This document shows positions 10,578 to 17,726 of a stretch of 64,000 nucleotides of DNA, piece by piece; the stretch's first letter is position 1, and every line of letters begins with the position of its first letter. The notes under the pieces are model-generated. The model was not told the origin of the DNA, did no database searches, and saw only the letters and a program-made list of their open reading frames with translations. Both the position numbers and the translations under genes were made by a program. The DNA comes from Devosia sp. Root685. Its GTDB lineage: Bacteria > Pseudomonadota > Alphaproteobacteria > Rhizobiales > Devosiaceae. The stretch lies in contig NZ_LMHK01000002.1 of the NCBI RefSeq assembly GCF_001427875.1, forward strand, positions 157,549-221,548, in the 5' to 3' direction.

Positions 10578-10745
10578 ATGACGCAGGCTGAAATCAGAGC
10601 CCTCGAACAAGCAGGTCGCTCCACTGCAGTGTGGTCGAACGAGGTCTACGACAACTCCCCCCATTTCGGCGACGTTGCCCGCGCGCTCTTCCCCGCTGCG
10701 CTGATCCTTGCGACAGCCGCCGCGCTGCTTGTGGCCCTGCTCTAG
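10578..10745 (+). CDS. Small tail-anchored membrane protein, stress-linked
   Basis: Hypothetical protein of 55 residues that I do not recognise. The start at 10578 follows TTGGAGG; an earlier in-frame ATG at 10515 has no such site. The N-terminal half is polar (MTQAEIRALEQAGRS) and the last about 20 residues form one hydrophobic segment (LFPAALILATAAALLVALL), so it is predicted to be tail-anchored in the inner membrane. The exact EcfG promoter upstream places it in the general stress regulon. It may be co-transcribed with the DUF3309 gene 92 bases downstream. Confidence 0.7.
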   Translation: MTQAEIRALEQAGRSTAVWSNEVYDNSPHFGDVARALFPAALILATAAALLVALL

Positions 10746-10837
10746 TCAATCTCCCGCGCCGACCGACAAAAAAGAAAACAACATTCGGCCTGCCTCAAAC
10801 CGAGGCTTCAGGGCCAGGTAAAGAGTCGAGGTAATTC

Positions 10838-10996
10838 ATGACGCTCGGTACAATTCTCATCATCATCCTCATTCTGCTGCTGATCGGCGCCTTGCCAAGC
10901 TGGGGTTACTCCCGCGGCTTCGGCTATTTCCCGTCCGGCATTCTGGGGGTTGTTCTCGTCGTGGTGCTGATCCTTGTCCTGATGGGACGCGTTTAG
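10838..10996 (+). CDS. DUF3309 family small membrane protein
   Basis: Protein of 52 residues with the typical DUF3309 pattern: a hydrophobic helix (TILIIILILLLIGALPSW), a short loop YSRGFGYFPSG, and a second hydrophobic helix ending LMGRV. GTCGAGG upstream is a plausible ribosome-binding site. No own EcfG-like promoter is visible in the 92-base gap, so read-through from the promoter at 10482 is likely. The function of the family is not established. Confidence 0.8.
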   Translation: MTLGTILIIILILLLIGALPSWGYSRGFGYFPSGILGVVLVVVLILVLMGRV

Positions 10997-11129
10997 CATC
11001 GCCTCAAAAAGGCACGCGCTCCCAAGCGTTTCGTGCCCTCGCGAACCGACAGACGCCCCCCTTTCGGTTCGCCTCCTCGCCCCGATGCACCCTGTGCGTC
11101 GGGGCCTTCTCTTTCGTTCAGGCTCGGGC

Positions 11130-11154
11130 GGAACCGCTCGCGAGCTGACGCGTT
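11130..11154 (+). promoter_or_regulatory. EcfG-type promoter
   Basis: GGAAC at 11130-11134 and CGTT at 11151-11154 are separated by 16 bases, an exact match to the EcfG consensus. The -10 element ends 27 bases before the ATG at 11182. It should drive the DUF883-like gene and the overlapping membrane protein gene. Confidence 0.8.
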
Positions 11155-11181
11155 TTGCGCTTACCAAACAGGAGTGTACCC

Positions 11182-11547
11182 ATGGCTTCGACGACTGATA
11201 TGGCCCCCACCACGCCCCGCAAAAGCAGCAGTGCCGGCACGCGCAGGCCGGCGGCCCGCTCGCGTGAGCAGGAACTTGAGGCGCAGGTCTCCCAGCTGCA
11301 GTCCGATCTGAAATCCATCACCGAGACCCTTCGCAAGCTGACAGGCGAAAAAGCCAACGAAGTGCGCGATATCGCTGGGGCTGAGCTGCGCCACCTCAAG
11401 CGCCGCGGCCAGCACATGGTGGAAGAAGCGCAGGATCAGGCCGGCGAATACGAACAGCAGCTCAAGGATACGATCCGGGAAAAACCTCTGACGGCGGTCG
11501 CCACCGCTCTTGGCGTTGGTTTCGTACTGGCCCTGCTGACGCGCTGA
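11182..11547 (+). CDS. DUF883/ElaB-YqjD-like membrane-anchored protein
   Basis: Protein of 121 residues. A basic, Ser/Thr/Pro-rich N-terminus (about 1-28) is followed by a predicted coiled coil (about 30-95, EQELEAQVSQLQSDLKSI onward). The C-terminus is EKPLTAVATALGVGFVLALL, the hallmark of the DUF883 family. Escherichia coli ElaB and YqjD of this family are membrane-anchored and linked to stationary phase and ribosomes; that role is not shown here. The start at 11182 follows GGAG. The stop overlaps the next ATG (TGATG), so translation is coupled. Confidence 0.8.
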   Translation: MASTTDMAPTTPRKSSSAGTRRPAARSREQELEAQVSQLQSDLKSITETLRKLTGEKANEVRDIAGAELRHLKRRGQHMVEEAQDQAGEYEQQLKDTIREKPLTAVATALGVGFVLALLTR

Positions 11548-11984
11548 TGCTTGGCCTCTTGATGCCACTCGCGGGACTCCTCGGCCTTGAGGTCGAGGGG
11601 CTCAGCCACCGCATAAAAGGCCTTGCCGTCGTCTATGCGCTAATCCTCACCAGCGCGGTGCTTGGTGTCGGCTTCCTCATCGCTGCGGGCTTTATAGCGC
11701 TAAGCGCAATCGCAGGACCTTTGAATGCCACGCTGATCTTTGCGGCCGGCTTTCTCGCCATTGCGCTGGCCGTTTACATCGGCCTCGCGATCAGCGAAAG
11801 CAATCGCCGCAAGCGGCTGGCGGCACGCCGACGCTCCAGCGATACCGGAGCTTTCCTCACGACGGCAGCGCTAACCGCTCTACCGCTGCTCACACGCTCG
11901 CCCATGCTGTTGAAGCTTGGCATTCCCGCCGCGGCTTTGGCAGCTCTGGCTTTGCTGCGGGACAAGGACAACGATGACTCGTGA
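11547..11984 (+). CDS. Small multi-pass membrane protein, possible phage holin superfamily III relative
   Basis: Protein of 145 residues whose start overlaps the stop of the DUF883-like gene. Two hydrophobic segments (about 25-50, VVYALILTSAVLGVGFLIAA; about 55-80, LIFAAGFLAIALAVYIGLA) are followed by a basic stretch (SNRRKRLAARRR) and a third, weaker hydrophobic region before an acidic tail. DUF883 proteins are often paired with DUF1469 (holin III) proteins, and the topology fits, but I cannot assign the family with certainty. It is probably expressed from the EcfG promoter at 11130. Confidence 0.7.
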   Translation: MLGLLMPLAGLLGLEVEGLSHRIKGLAVVYALILTSAVLGVGFLIAAGFIALSAIAGPLNATLIFAAGFLAIALAVYIGLAISESNRRKRLAARRRSSDTGAFLTTAALTALPLLTRSPMLLKLGIPAAALAALALLRDKDNDDS

Positions 11985-12002
11985 CGGCCTCCGCCACGAG
12001 TT

Positions 12003-12908
12003 CTAAACGTCTTTCGCCGGAAAAATGACCGACAGCGCCTGCGGCAGGATGGTGAGCTCGACATCGCGTTCCAACTCGATCAGCTCTCCGTCGATCACCG
12101 CATGAACTTCCCGCTTCCGCTTGGGAAAATGCAGGACGAGGTTCTCGCTTTCCAGTTCGGTGACCAGCGGATTGGCGCGCCAGCGTCCCACGAGCACATC
12201 GACCATGAGGCTGATGAGCTCGCCCGTCGTGACAGTGTCCGCAAAATATACCCCAAGCCGCCCGGTATCGAGCCGCTGCGCAACCGGCACCGGACCGTCG
12301 TCGAGCGGATTGTTGGACACAGCGATGCCCGAGACAGTTCGCTTCTGGCGACCTGAATCATCTTCGAATTCGACCTCGAAACGGGGCGGGTTGAGCGCCG
12401 CCGCGATGATGGCACGCAGGCTCGCCAGCATTTTTCCCACGCGGCTGCGGTAGACCATGCCATTGCGGATCCGCACCAGCCGCGCGTGAATCCCCACGCC
12501 AAACTGATGGACGAAGGGCCGATTATTCGCCATCGCCAGATCAACCTTACCCACTGTGCCCTTTGCCACGGCGTGAAGCGCCTTGCGGATGTCGGGCGGC
12601 ACGCCAAGCGCGCGGGCAAAAAGGTTCATCGTGCCGGCAGGCAATATACCGAGCACTTTGCCGGTGCGATGGGCGATCGCGGCCGCCGAGGAAATAGTGC
12701 CATCCCCACCGGCGGCAACTATCGCCTCGATATCAGGGTCGGCAGAAAATTTCTCGATCGTCGCCAGGACGTCGCTGCCGCCCACAATATGGCACTGCAA
12801 TTCGTGCCCGGCCTCGGCAAAGACCGCCACCGCTTCTGCGCAGAACGCTTCGAGATCCATGGTGCGCAAGGTGCCGCTATCGCGATTGAGGATTGCGGCC
12901 ACACGCAT
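12003..12908 (-). CDS. Diacylglycerol kinase family lipid kinase
   Basis: Protein of 301 residues with the DAGK catalytic domain. AILNRDSGT lies at the N-terminus, the GGDGT nucleotide-binding motif at residues 67-71, and GILPAGTMNLFARALG just after. A C-terminal YegS-like beta domain ends with VHAVIDGELIEL. Such enzymes phosphorylate diacylglycerol or related lipids at the cytoplasmic membrane face. It starts 5 bases after the stop of the sensor kinase gene on the same strand, so the two form an operon. The substrate is not determined by the sequence. Confidence 0.85.
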   Translation of the reverse strand: MRVAAILNRDSGTLRTMDLEAFCAEAVAVFAEAGHELQCHIVGGSDVLATIEKFSADPDIEAIVAAGGDGTISSAAAIAHRTGKVLGILPAGTMNLFARALGVPPDIRKALHAVAKGTVGKVDLAMANNRPFVHQFGVGIHARLVRIRNGMVYRSRVGKMLASLRAIIAAALNPPRFEVEFEDDSGRQKRTVSGIAVSNNPLDDGPVPVAQRLDTGRLGVYFADTVTTGELISLMVDVLVGRWRANPLVTELESENLVLHFPKRKREVHAVIDGELIELERDVELTILPQALSVIFPAKDV

Positions 12909-12913
12909 GTGGT

Positions 12914-14335
12914 TTACTCCATGGCCGGCTGGTTGGTTGGAGCCGGTGTTCGGTCGAGCGCGGGCAAGGAGACAGAGATGGTGACGCCCTCTCCCGGTAC
13001 ACTTACATAGACAGGCTCGCCGCCGAATTGGCTCGAAAGCTGCCGGATGATAACGGAACCAAGTCCACCTTCATCCTGTCCTTCCGGCAACCCGACGCCA
13101 TTGTCTGACACTTTCAGCGTCGGCACGCCCGCCTCATCGCGAAACAGGACAACTTCAACGCGGCCGCTGCGACCATCGGGAAAACCATGCTTGAGCGCAT
13201 TGGTCACGAACTCGCCGACCAGAATGCCGAGTGTCGTCGCGTCGCGCGCTGAAACTTCGATGCTCTCGATCTTGCCCTCGATGGCGATGCGCCCGGAATC
13301 GGTCTGGGTCAGCGCAATGTCTTCAAGAACAGCGCTCAAAAACTCCTCGGCGCTCGCCGATTCCATGTCATCACCCAGACGCAGGCGACGATGCGCCGAA
13401 GCGATCGCATGCACGCGCAACCGGGCCGCTTCGAGCGCCGTGCGCACCTCCGCAGACCGGGTGCGCATAAGTTGCAGCGCCAGCAGCGACGACACCGTCG
13501 CCAGCGAATTGCCGATCCGGTGGCTGGTGTCCTGGAGCAACGCTTCGACCCGCTGCCGTTCGCGCTCGGCATGCGCCCGCGCCTCCTCGATAGCCCGCGT
13601 GCGCTCGACAATCTCGGCTTCCAGCGCTTCATTCTGATTGATCAGGCCGCGATGACGCTGGACCATGGCGCTGACCTGTTTCTGCGTACGGGCCATGAGT
13701 GCATAGGCAAGACACACGGCCGCCGCGAGTGCCACGATGATCGTTCCCACCAGCCAGACGCGAGAGCGGTCTATCCCCTCATTGCGCAGCACGAGCTTCT
13801 GGTTTTCTTCGGCGATGAAGGCTTCGAACGTGTCGCGAACATCGCTCATCAGCCGGGCACCCATGCCCGTCTCGATCAGGCTCTGCGCTTCTTCCTGACG
13901 CGCGGTGGCCACCAGTTCTATCGTGCGAGCCATTTCGGCCATTCTGCCGGCAATGTCTCCGGTGATAGAACGCATACGTTCGGCCTGGGCCGCATCATCC
14001 GCCGTCATGTCCAGCAATGCTTTGACATAGGCATCAACGCGTGCGGCTGCCGCATGATAGGGCTCAAGCAATTTCGCATCGCGCGTCAGCATATAGCCGC
14101 GCTGGCTGGCTTCAGCCTGGCTCATGACATTGACGAGTTCCCGCGCGGTATCGCGAACCGCATAGGTATCGGTGATATCCCGAAGCTGCCGATCCATGCC
14201 CTGCATGAGCAGCAGCGAGACAACTGCGGCGAGGCAAACGAGCACCAGCGAAACCCAAATGGCAATGCGTCTTGCCGTCCGCCGTCCTAGAACTGACGTC
14301 TGGGAGCCCGCCACTCGCTGTGCCACCACGCTCAT
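12914..14335 (-). CDS. CHASE3 sensor histidine kinase, HisKA_2/HWE type (PhyK-like)
   Basis: Membrane sensor kinase of 473 residues, started at the ATG at 14335. A transmembrane helix (about 23-45) leads to a periplasmic CHASE3 helical domain (about 48-188), then a second helix (193-214), a coiled coil, and a HisKA_2 domain with the likely phospho-acceptor His272 in DTSHRIGNSLATVSSLL. The ATPase domain has FVTNALKHGF, DNGVGLP and a GLGS box. In alphaproteobacteria, kinases of this class phosphorylate PhyR to start the general stress response. The phyR-nepR-ecfG genes lie 1.4 kb away, so this is a good candidate for that input kinase. dagK follows in the same operon. Confidence 0.85.
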   Translation of the reverse strand: MSVVAQRVAGSQTSVLGRRTARRIAIWVSLVLVCLAAVVSLLLMQGMDRQLRDITDTYAVRDTARELVNVMSQAEASQRGYMLTRDAKLLEPYHAAAARVDAYVKALLDMTADDAAQAERMRSITGDIAGRMAEMARTIELVATARQEEAQSLIETGMGARLMSDVRDTFEAFIAEENQKLVLRNEGIDRSRVWLVGTIIVALAAAVCLAYALMARTQKQVSAMVQRHRGLINQNEALEAEIVERTRAIEEARAHAERERQRVEALLQDTSHRIGNSLATVSSLLALQLMRTRSAEVRTALEAARLRVHAIASAHRRLRLGDDMESASAEEFLSAVLEDIALTQTDSGRIAIEGKIESIEVSARDATTLGILVGEFVTNALKHGFPDGRSGRVEVVLFRDEAGVPTLKVSDNGVGLPEGQDEGGLGSVIIRQLSSQFGGEPVYVSVPGEGVTISVSLPALDRTPAPTNQPAME

Positions 14336-14432
14336 CCACACCGTCTCTTTCCGACTCTTGCCAAAAGCCCGACGGCCCTTATCGTATGTCTTCCGCTTGC
14401 CATGTCGCAATGGCAGCAATGAGGCCTGCGGC

Positions 14433-15188
14433 CTATATGAGCGGGCGCATCCGCTCCTTGGGCTTCTCCCAGTCGGCAAGCGCGCGCAAGCCCTCCGCAT
14501 CGACGATCTCGCAACTCCGGTCGAGCCACTGGATAAGGCCCTTCTCCGCCAGTTTGCGAAGCGTCTTGTTGGTGTGGACGATCGACAGGCCCAGCGTATC
14601 CGCCACGTGCTGCTGCGTGACCGGAATATGGAGAGACTTGTCGGAAATTCTTCCCAGAGACTCGCCCCGGCTATGCAGAAAAGCCAGCAGATAGGCCGCG
14701 CGCTCGACCGCTGTTCTCCGCCCCAGACTCAGAAGGTGCTCATCGAGCATCCGCTCTTCCTGCGCCGCGATCCAGGTCACGTCGAAGCCGAGGCCCGGAT
14801 ATCCCTCGAAGAGGGTGTCAAGCTTGTCGCGCTGAAAGACGCAGAGCACCATGGTCGTGAGCGCCTCCACCGAGTGCTCCATCTCCCCCATGATCGACCC
14901 CTGCAGTCCCAACAGGTCTCCGGGCAGCAGATAATTGAGAATCTGCCGCCGTCCATCCGGCAGGGTTTTGAAGCGAAAGGCCCAGCCCGACAGCACCGTA
15001 TAAAGATGAGGACTGTGGTTGCCTTCGGAAAGAATTGCCGAGCCTGCTTCCGCGACCAGTTCACCCCGCTTGAAGGATGAGACGAAGCGCAATTCCTGGT
15101 CGGTGAAATCGCGAAAACCGGAAAGGTCTCGCAGCGGACATTGCTCGCACGGCACGCGCCGGCCAGTGCTGGGAAAAACGAGGCTCAA
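14433..15188 (-). CDS. Crp/Fnr family transcriptional regulator
   Basis: Regulator of 251 residues. The N-terminus has a CEQCPL cysteine pair, then a cyclic-nucleotide-binding-like beta barrel (about 30-140, with LPDGRRQILNYLLPGDLLGLQG). The C-terminal winged helix (about 160-230) carries IPVTQQHVADTLGLSIVHTNKTLRKL. There is no full four-cysteine iron-sulfur signature, so oxygen sensing of the Fnr kind is doubtful; it resembles the many Crp/Fnr paralogs of rhizobia. A GGAAC-N16-AGTT element 39 bases upstream suggests EcfG control. Confidence 0.85.
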   Translation of the reverse strand: MSLVFPSTGRRVPCEQCPLRDLSGFRDFTDQELRFVSSFKRGELVAEAGSAILSEGNHSPHLYTVLSGWAFRFKTLPDGRRQILNYLLPGDLLGLQGSIMGEMEHSVEALTTMVLCVFQRDKLDTLFEGYPGLGFDVTWIAAQEERMLDEHLLSLGRRTAVERAAYLLAFLHSRGESLGRISDKSLHIPVTQQHVADTLGLSIVHTNKTLRKLAEKGLIQWLDRSCEIVDAEGLRALADWEKPKERMRPLI

Positions 15189-15227
15189 TGAGGGAATCCC
15201 GGGCGATTTTCAGGTAGGTGGCAGCTT

Positions 15228-15252
15228 AACTCCCCACCGCCAAACCCGTTCC
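15228..15252 (-). promoter_or_regulatory. EcfG-like promoter of the Crp/Fnr gene
   Basis: Read on the minus strand, GGAAC (15252-15248) is followed after 16 bases by AGTT (15231-15228). This keeps the invariant GGAAC and GTT of the EcfG consensus, with A in place of C at the first -10 position. The start codon at 15188 is 39 bases further on. Confidence 0.55.
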
Positions 15253-15326
15253 ACCACATGTCTTTTTTAAATGACGCCCCCCTTGGGAACGCCCACAAGC
15301 GGCCTATCTTACCACGGATAGGTGAC

Positions 15327-15698
15327 ATGCTTTCTGGCCGAACGGTGCTGATTGTCGAGGCTCAATACCTCGTCGCCCTTGACCTGCAGCACACCCTGGA
15401 CCAACTGGGGCCCGGCAAGGTCGTCATCGCCCTTAATCCCGGCCACGCTCGCGAGCTCGCCAAAGATTGGGTCAATTGCGACCTCGCCATCGTCGAAGTC
15501 GAACGGGAACTGCCCGAACACATTGCCCTCATCGGCGAACTGCTGCGCAAGGGCATTCCGGTTATCGGACTGACCGCCGATTCCGGCCTGCAGCGGCACT
15601 TGAACTGGTTTGCCGGAACCCCGATCCTGCTCAAGCCCGCACCTTCCGAGCGCACACTGGCCGTGCTCGCCAGCCTCTTTGCGTCTCAGAAGGAGTGA
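15327..15698 (+). CDS. Degenerate receiver (pseudo-response regulator), stress-locus associated
   Basis: Single-domain receiver fold of 123 residues. The start TVLIVEAQYLVALDLQHTL resembles the single-domain regulators of alphaproteobacterial stress systems (FAT GUY group, such as SdrG), but key residues differ. The acidic pair is Glu11-Ala12, and the phospho-acceptor Asp is replaced by Glu57 (CDLAIVEVERE). Lys103 (LLKPA) and Thr83 (GLTAD) remain. Phosphorylation is therefore unlikely, and Glu could mimic a permanently phosphorylated state. The start at 15327 follows GGATAGG; an upstream ATG at 15258 has no clear site. Its 3' end overlaps ecfG tail to tail by 13 bases. Confidence 0.75.
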   Translation: MLSGRTVLIVEAQYLVALDLQHTLDQLGPGKVVIALNPGHARELAKDWVNCDLAIVEVERELPEHIALIGELLRKGIPVIGLTADSGLQRHLNWFAGTPILLKPAPSERTLAVLASLFASQKE

Positions 15699-16240
15699 TT
15701 GGTCGTCGTCACCTGCGTCGACAACGCGTCGGGGCCATAATCGGACTCGCCGCTGACCTTGAGCATTTCCTGGAGACGCGAACGGGCGCGACTGACGCGA
15801 CTCTTCATGGTGCCGACCGCACAATCGCAAATCTCCGCGGCTTCTTCATAGGAGAAGCCCGAAGCGCCGATAAGAATAACGGCTTCGCGTTGATCGTCCG
15901 GCAGTTCAGCGAGGGCTTTCTTGAAATCCTCGAGATCCATGGCGCCATATTGGGATGGGTGCACGGAAAGGCGCTCGGTGAAAGCACCGTCGCTGTCCTG
16001 CACTTCCCTTCCGCGCTTGCGCATCTGGCTATAGAATTCATTACGCAGGATCGTGAAGAGCCAGGCCTTGATATTCGTGCCCATTTCAAAGCTCGACTGC
16101 TTCGCCCAAGCCTTCATCACCGTGTCCTGCACAAGGTCATCCGCCTTGTCGTGCTTGCCCGTCAACGAAACGGCAAAAGCTCGCAAGCTTGGAAGCGTAG
16201 ACAGCATTTCTCGTTTGAACGAGGGAGTTTCGGTCGCCAT
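15686..16240 (-). CDS. ecfG: General stress sigma factor EcfG
   Basis: ECF sigma factor of 184 residues (group ECF15). Region 2 (about 15-80) includes ADDLVQDTVMKAWAKQSSF and NIKAWLFTILRNEFYSQMRK. Region 4 (about 115-170) includes ELPDDQREAVILIGASGFSY and a helix-turn-helix ending VGTMKSRVSRARSRLQEML. The start at 16240 lies 4 bases after the nepR stop, so they are translated together. EcfG is held by NepR until phosphorylated PhyR takes NepR away. Promoters matching its consensus appear several times in this window. Confidence 0.93.
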   Translation of the reverse strand: MATETPSFKREMLSTLPSLRAFAVSLTGKHDKADDLVQDTVMKAWAKQSSFEMGTNIKAWLFTILRNEFYSQMRKRGREVQDSDGAFTERLSVHPSQYGAMDLEDFKKALAELPDDQREAVILIGASGFSYEEAAEICDCAVGTMKSRVSRARSRLQEMLKVSGESDYGPDALSTQVTTTNHSF

Positions 16241-16244
16241 GCGA

Positions 16245-16454
16245 TCAATCCCCGCTCTGCGATGTCTGCCCAGCCTGGTCTCGCTCGGCATTATCAAGCT
16301 TTTCCAGCAAGTCGAGGAGCTGGTCAGGAACCCCCTCCTCCTGCACGGCTCCATAAAGAGCCCGCAACCGCGAACCAATATCCGATGTTGGACCCAGTCC
16401 GTCATCCGGCTGAGGCCGCATGCGCTGCTGGTTCGCAAAATTATCTTTCGTCAT
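16245..16454 (-). CDS. nepR: Anti-sigma factor NepR
   Basis: Small protein of 69 residues with the NepR core: GSRLRALYGAVQEEGVPDQL followed by LLDLLEKLDNAE. Both helices contact either EcfG or the sigma-like domain of PhyR. The N- and C-terminal tails are polar and probably disordered, as in other NepR proteins. It lies directly upstream of ecfG and divergent from phyR, the standard arrangement. Identity is supported by sequence and by context. Confidence 0.92.
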   Translation of the reverse strand: MTKDNFANQQRMRPQPDDGLGPTSDIGSRLRALYGAVQEEGVPDQLLDLLEKLDNAERDQAGQTSQSGD

Positions 16455-16512
16455 ACCCGAACTCTAGCTTCCCGGAGCTTTCCGCTACCGATGAGAAATT
16501 CCGTTCATCAAA

Positions 16513-16538
16513 AAAAGTTCCAGGCCGGCGGAACTTTT
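16513..16538. promoter_or_regulatory. Inverted GGAAC elements in the nepR/phyR divergent region
   Basis: Two 9-base arms, AAAAGTTCC and GGAACTTTT, face away from each other across an 8-base GC-rich spacer. Each strand therefore carries a GGAAC -35 element reading outward, one toward nepR-ecfG and one toward phyR. The expected -10 positions read only GATT (plus) and AATT (minus) rather than CGTT, so the -10 match is weak. Back-to-back EcfG autoregulation is likely but not certain. Confidence 0.55.
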
Positions 16539-16602
16539 CTTTCTCGCCGCGATTTAACTGTCACGTGAAGTCACGATCTCAAGCGTCACTGGAGTTTCCT
16601 AC

Positions 16603-17397
16603 ATGTCATTGTCCACGCGGATCGCGCCGCACCTGCCATACCTCCGGCGTTTTTCCCGGGCGGTTACCGGGTCGCAGACGTCTGGCGACGCCTATGTCGC
16701 AGCCACGCTGGAAGCATTGATTGCCGACATTTCCCTCTTCCCGGAGGCATCGAGCGATCGCATTGCATTGTATAAGCTCTTTTCCGCGCTGTTCACCTCG
16801 TCTTCGGTCGATATTCCCTCGCCCACGTCGAGCTTTGCCTGGGAACAGCGCGCCGCTCGGAACCTTGCCAGCCTGTCGCCCCGCCCACGTCAGGCCTTTC
16901 TGCTGGTGGCTGTCGAAGGCTTCACCCACGCCCAGGCCGCCGAAGTGCTCGATGTCAGCGACGCGGAGTTCGCCAGGTTCCTCGACGAAGCCTCGCATGA
17001 AATCTCGCGTCAGGTCGCAACCGAAATCATGATCATCGAAGACGAACCGCTGATCGCGATGGATATCGAGCAGATGGTGGAAAGCCTTGGCCATAAGGTG
17101 GTCAGCATCGCCCGCACCCATGCCGAGGCGATCAAGCTTTTCAACCAGACCAATCCGCGCATGATTCTGGCTGATATTCAGCTTGCCGATGGCAGCTCTG
17201 GCATTGATGCGGTCAACGACATCCTCAATACCCATTCGGTGCCGGTGATCTTCATCACCGCCTTCCCCGAACGCCTTCTTACAGGCGAACGTCCGGAGCC
17301 GACCTTCCTCGTGACGAAGCCTTTCAATCCCGATATGGTCAAGGCGTTGATCAGCCAGGCGCTGTTCTTCGAAGATGGCTCCCGCGCTGCGGCGTAA
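16603..17397 (+). CDS. phyR: General stress response regulator PhyR
   Basis: Regulator of 264 residues with the unique PhyR layout. An N-terminal ECF-sigma-like domain (about 1-138, with LSPRPRQAFLLVAVEGFTHA) is followed by a C-terminal receiver. The receiver has Glu146-Asp147, the phospho-acceptor Asp191 (MILADIQLADGSSG), Thr219 and Lys239 (TKPF). When phosphorylated, the sigma-like domain is exposed, binds NepR and frees EcfG. The gene is divergent from nepR-ecfG, has GGAG before the start, and ends in a strong terminator at 17421-17445. Confidence 0.95.
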   Translation: MSLSTRIAPHLPYLRRFSRAVTGSQTSGDAYVAATLEALIADISLFPEASSDRIALYKLFSALFTSSSVDIPSPTSSFAWEQRAARNLASLSPRPRQAFLLVAVEGFTHAQAAEVLDVSDAEFARFLDEASHEISRQVATEIMIIEDEPLIAMDIEQMVESLGHKVVSIARTHAEAIKLFNQTNPRMILADIQLADGSSGIDAVNDILNTHSVPVIFITAFPERLLTGERPEPTFLVTKPFNPDMVKALISQALFFEDGSRAAA

Positions 17398-17420
17398 CCT
17401 CCATCCTCCCATGCAAACTC

Positions 17421-17445
17421 AAAAGCCGGCTATGCCGGCTTTTTT
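17421..17445 (+). terminator. Rho-independent terminator of phyR
   Basis: An AAAAGCCGGC / GCCGGCTTTT stem around the loop TAT is followed by a T run. It lies 24 bases after the phyR stop. Confidence 0.9.
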
Positions 17446-17455
17446 GTTGCCTTCA

Positions 17456-17480
17456 GGAACTTGCGAACGCGGCCAACGTT
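17456..17480 (+). promoter_or_regulatory. EcfG-type promoter of the DUF1328 gene
   Basis: GGAAC at 17456-17460 and CGTT at 17477-17480, exactly 16 bases apart, match the EcfG consensus. The -10 element ends 31 bases before the ATG at 17512. Confidence 0.82.
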
Positions 17481-17511
17481 TATTTGGCAAGACAACACCA
17501 TGGAGGCACCC

Positions 17512-17676
17512 ATGCTTTACTATGCCCTCGTCTTTCTCGTTATTGCGCTGATCGCAGGCGTCCTCGGATTCGGCGGCATCGCTGGCGCCTCCGCCGGCAT
17601 CGCGCAGATCCTGTTCTTCCTGTTCCTGGCGTTCCTCGTGGTTTCGCTGGTCATCGGCCTCTTCCGCCGGACCTAG
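17512..17676 (+). CDS. DUF1328 family small membrane protein
   Basis: Protein of 54 residues with two hydrophobic helices separated by a Gly/Ala-rich turn ([20 protein letters not shown], then [20 protein letters not shown]) and the basic end FRRT. This is the usual form of the YtjA/DUF1328 family. The start at 17512 follows TGGAGG. It is a single-gene unit between the phyR terminator and a bidirectional terminator, and it has an exact EcfG promoter. Homologs are often stress-induced; the molecular role is unknown. Confidence 0.85.
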   Translation: MLYYALVFLVIALIAGVLGFGGIAGASAGIAQILFFLFLAFLVVSLVIGLFRRT

Positions 17677-17697
17677 AACCACCGATAAGTGGAAACG

Positions 17698-17726
17698 AAA
17701 AGGCGGCCCCATTGGCCGCCTTTTTC
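17698..17726. terminator. Bidirectional terminator
   Basis: AAAAGGCGGCC / GGCCGCCTTTTT with the loop CCATT has A and T runs on both sides. It can stop transcription of the DUF1328 gene (plus) and of ydcF (minus), which converge here. It touches the ydcF stop. Confidence 0.85.

Noticed and set aside
16513..16602. A full EcfG promoter for phyR or nepR
   Set aside because: GGAAC is present on both strands, but the bases 16-17 downstream do not read CGTT, so I list it as a partial match only.
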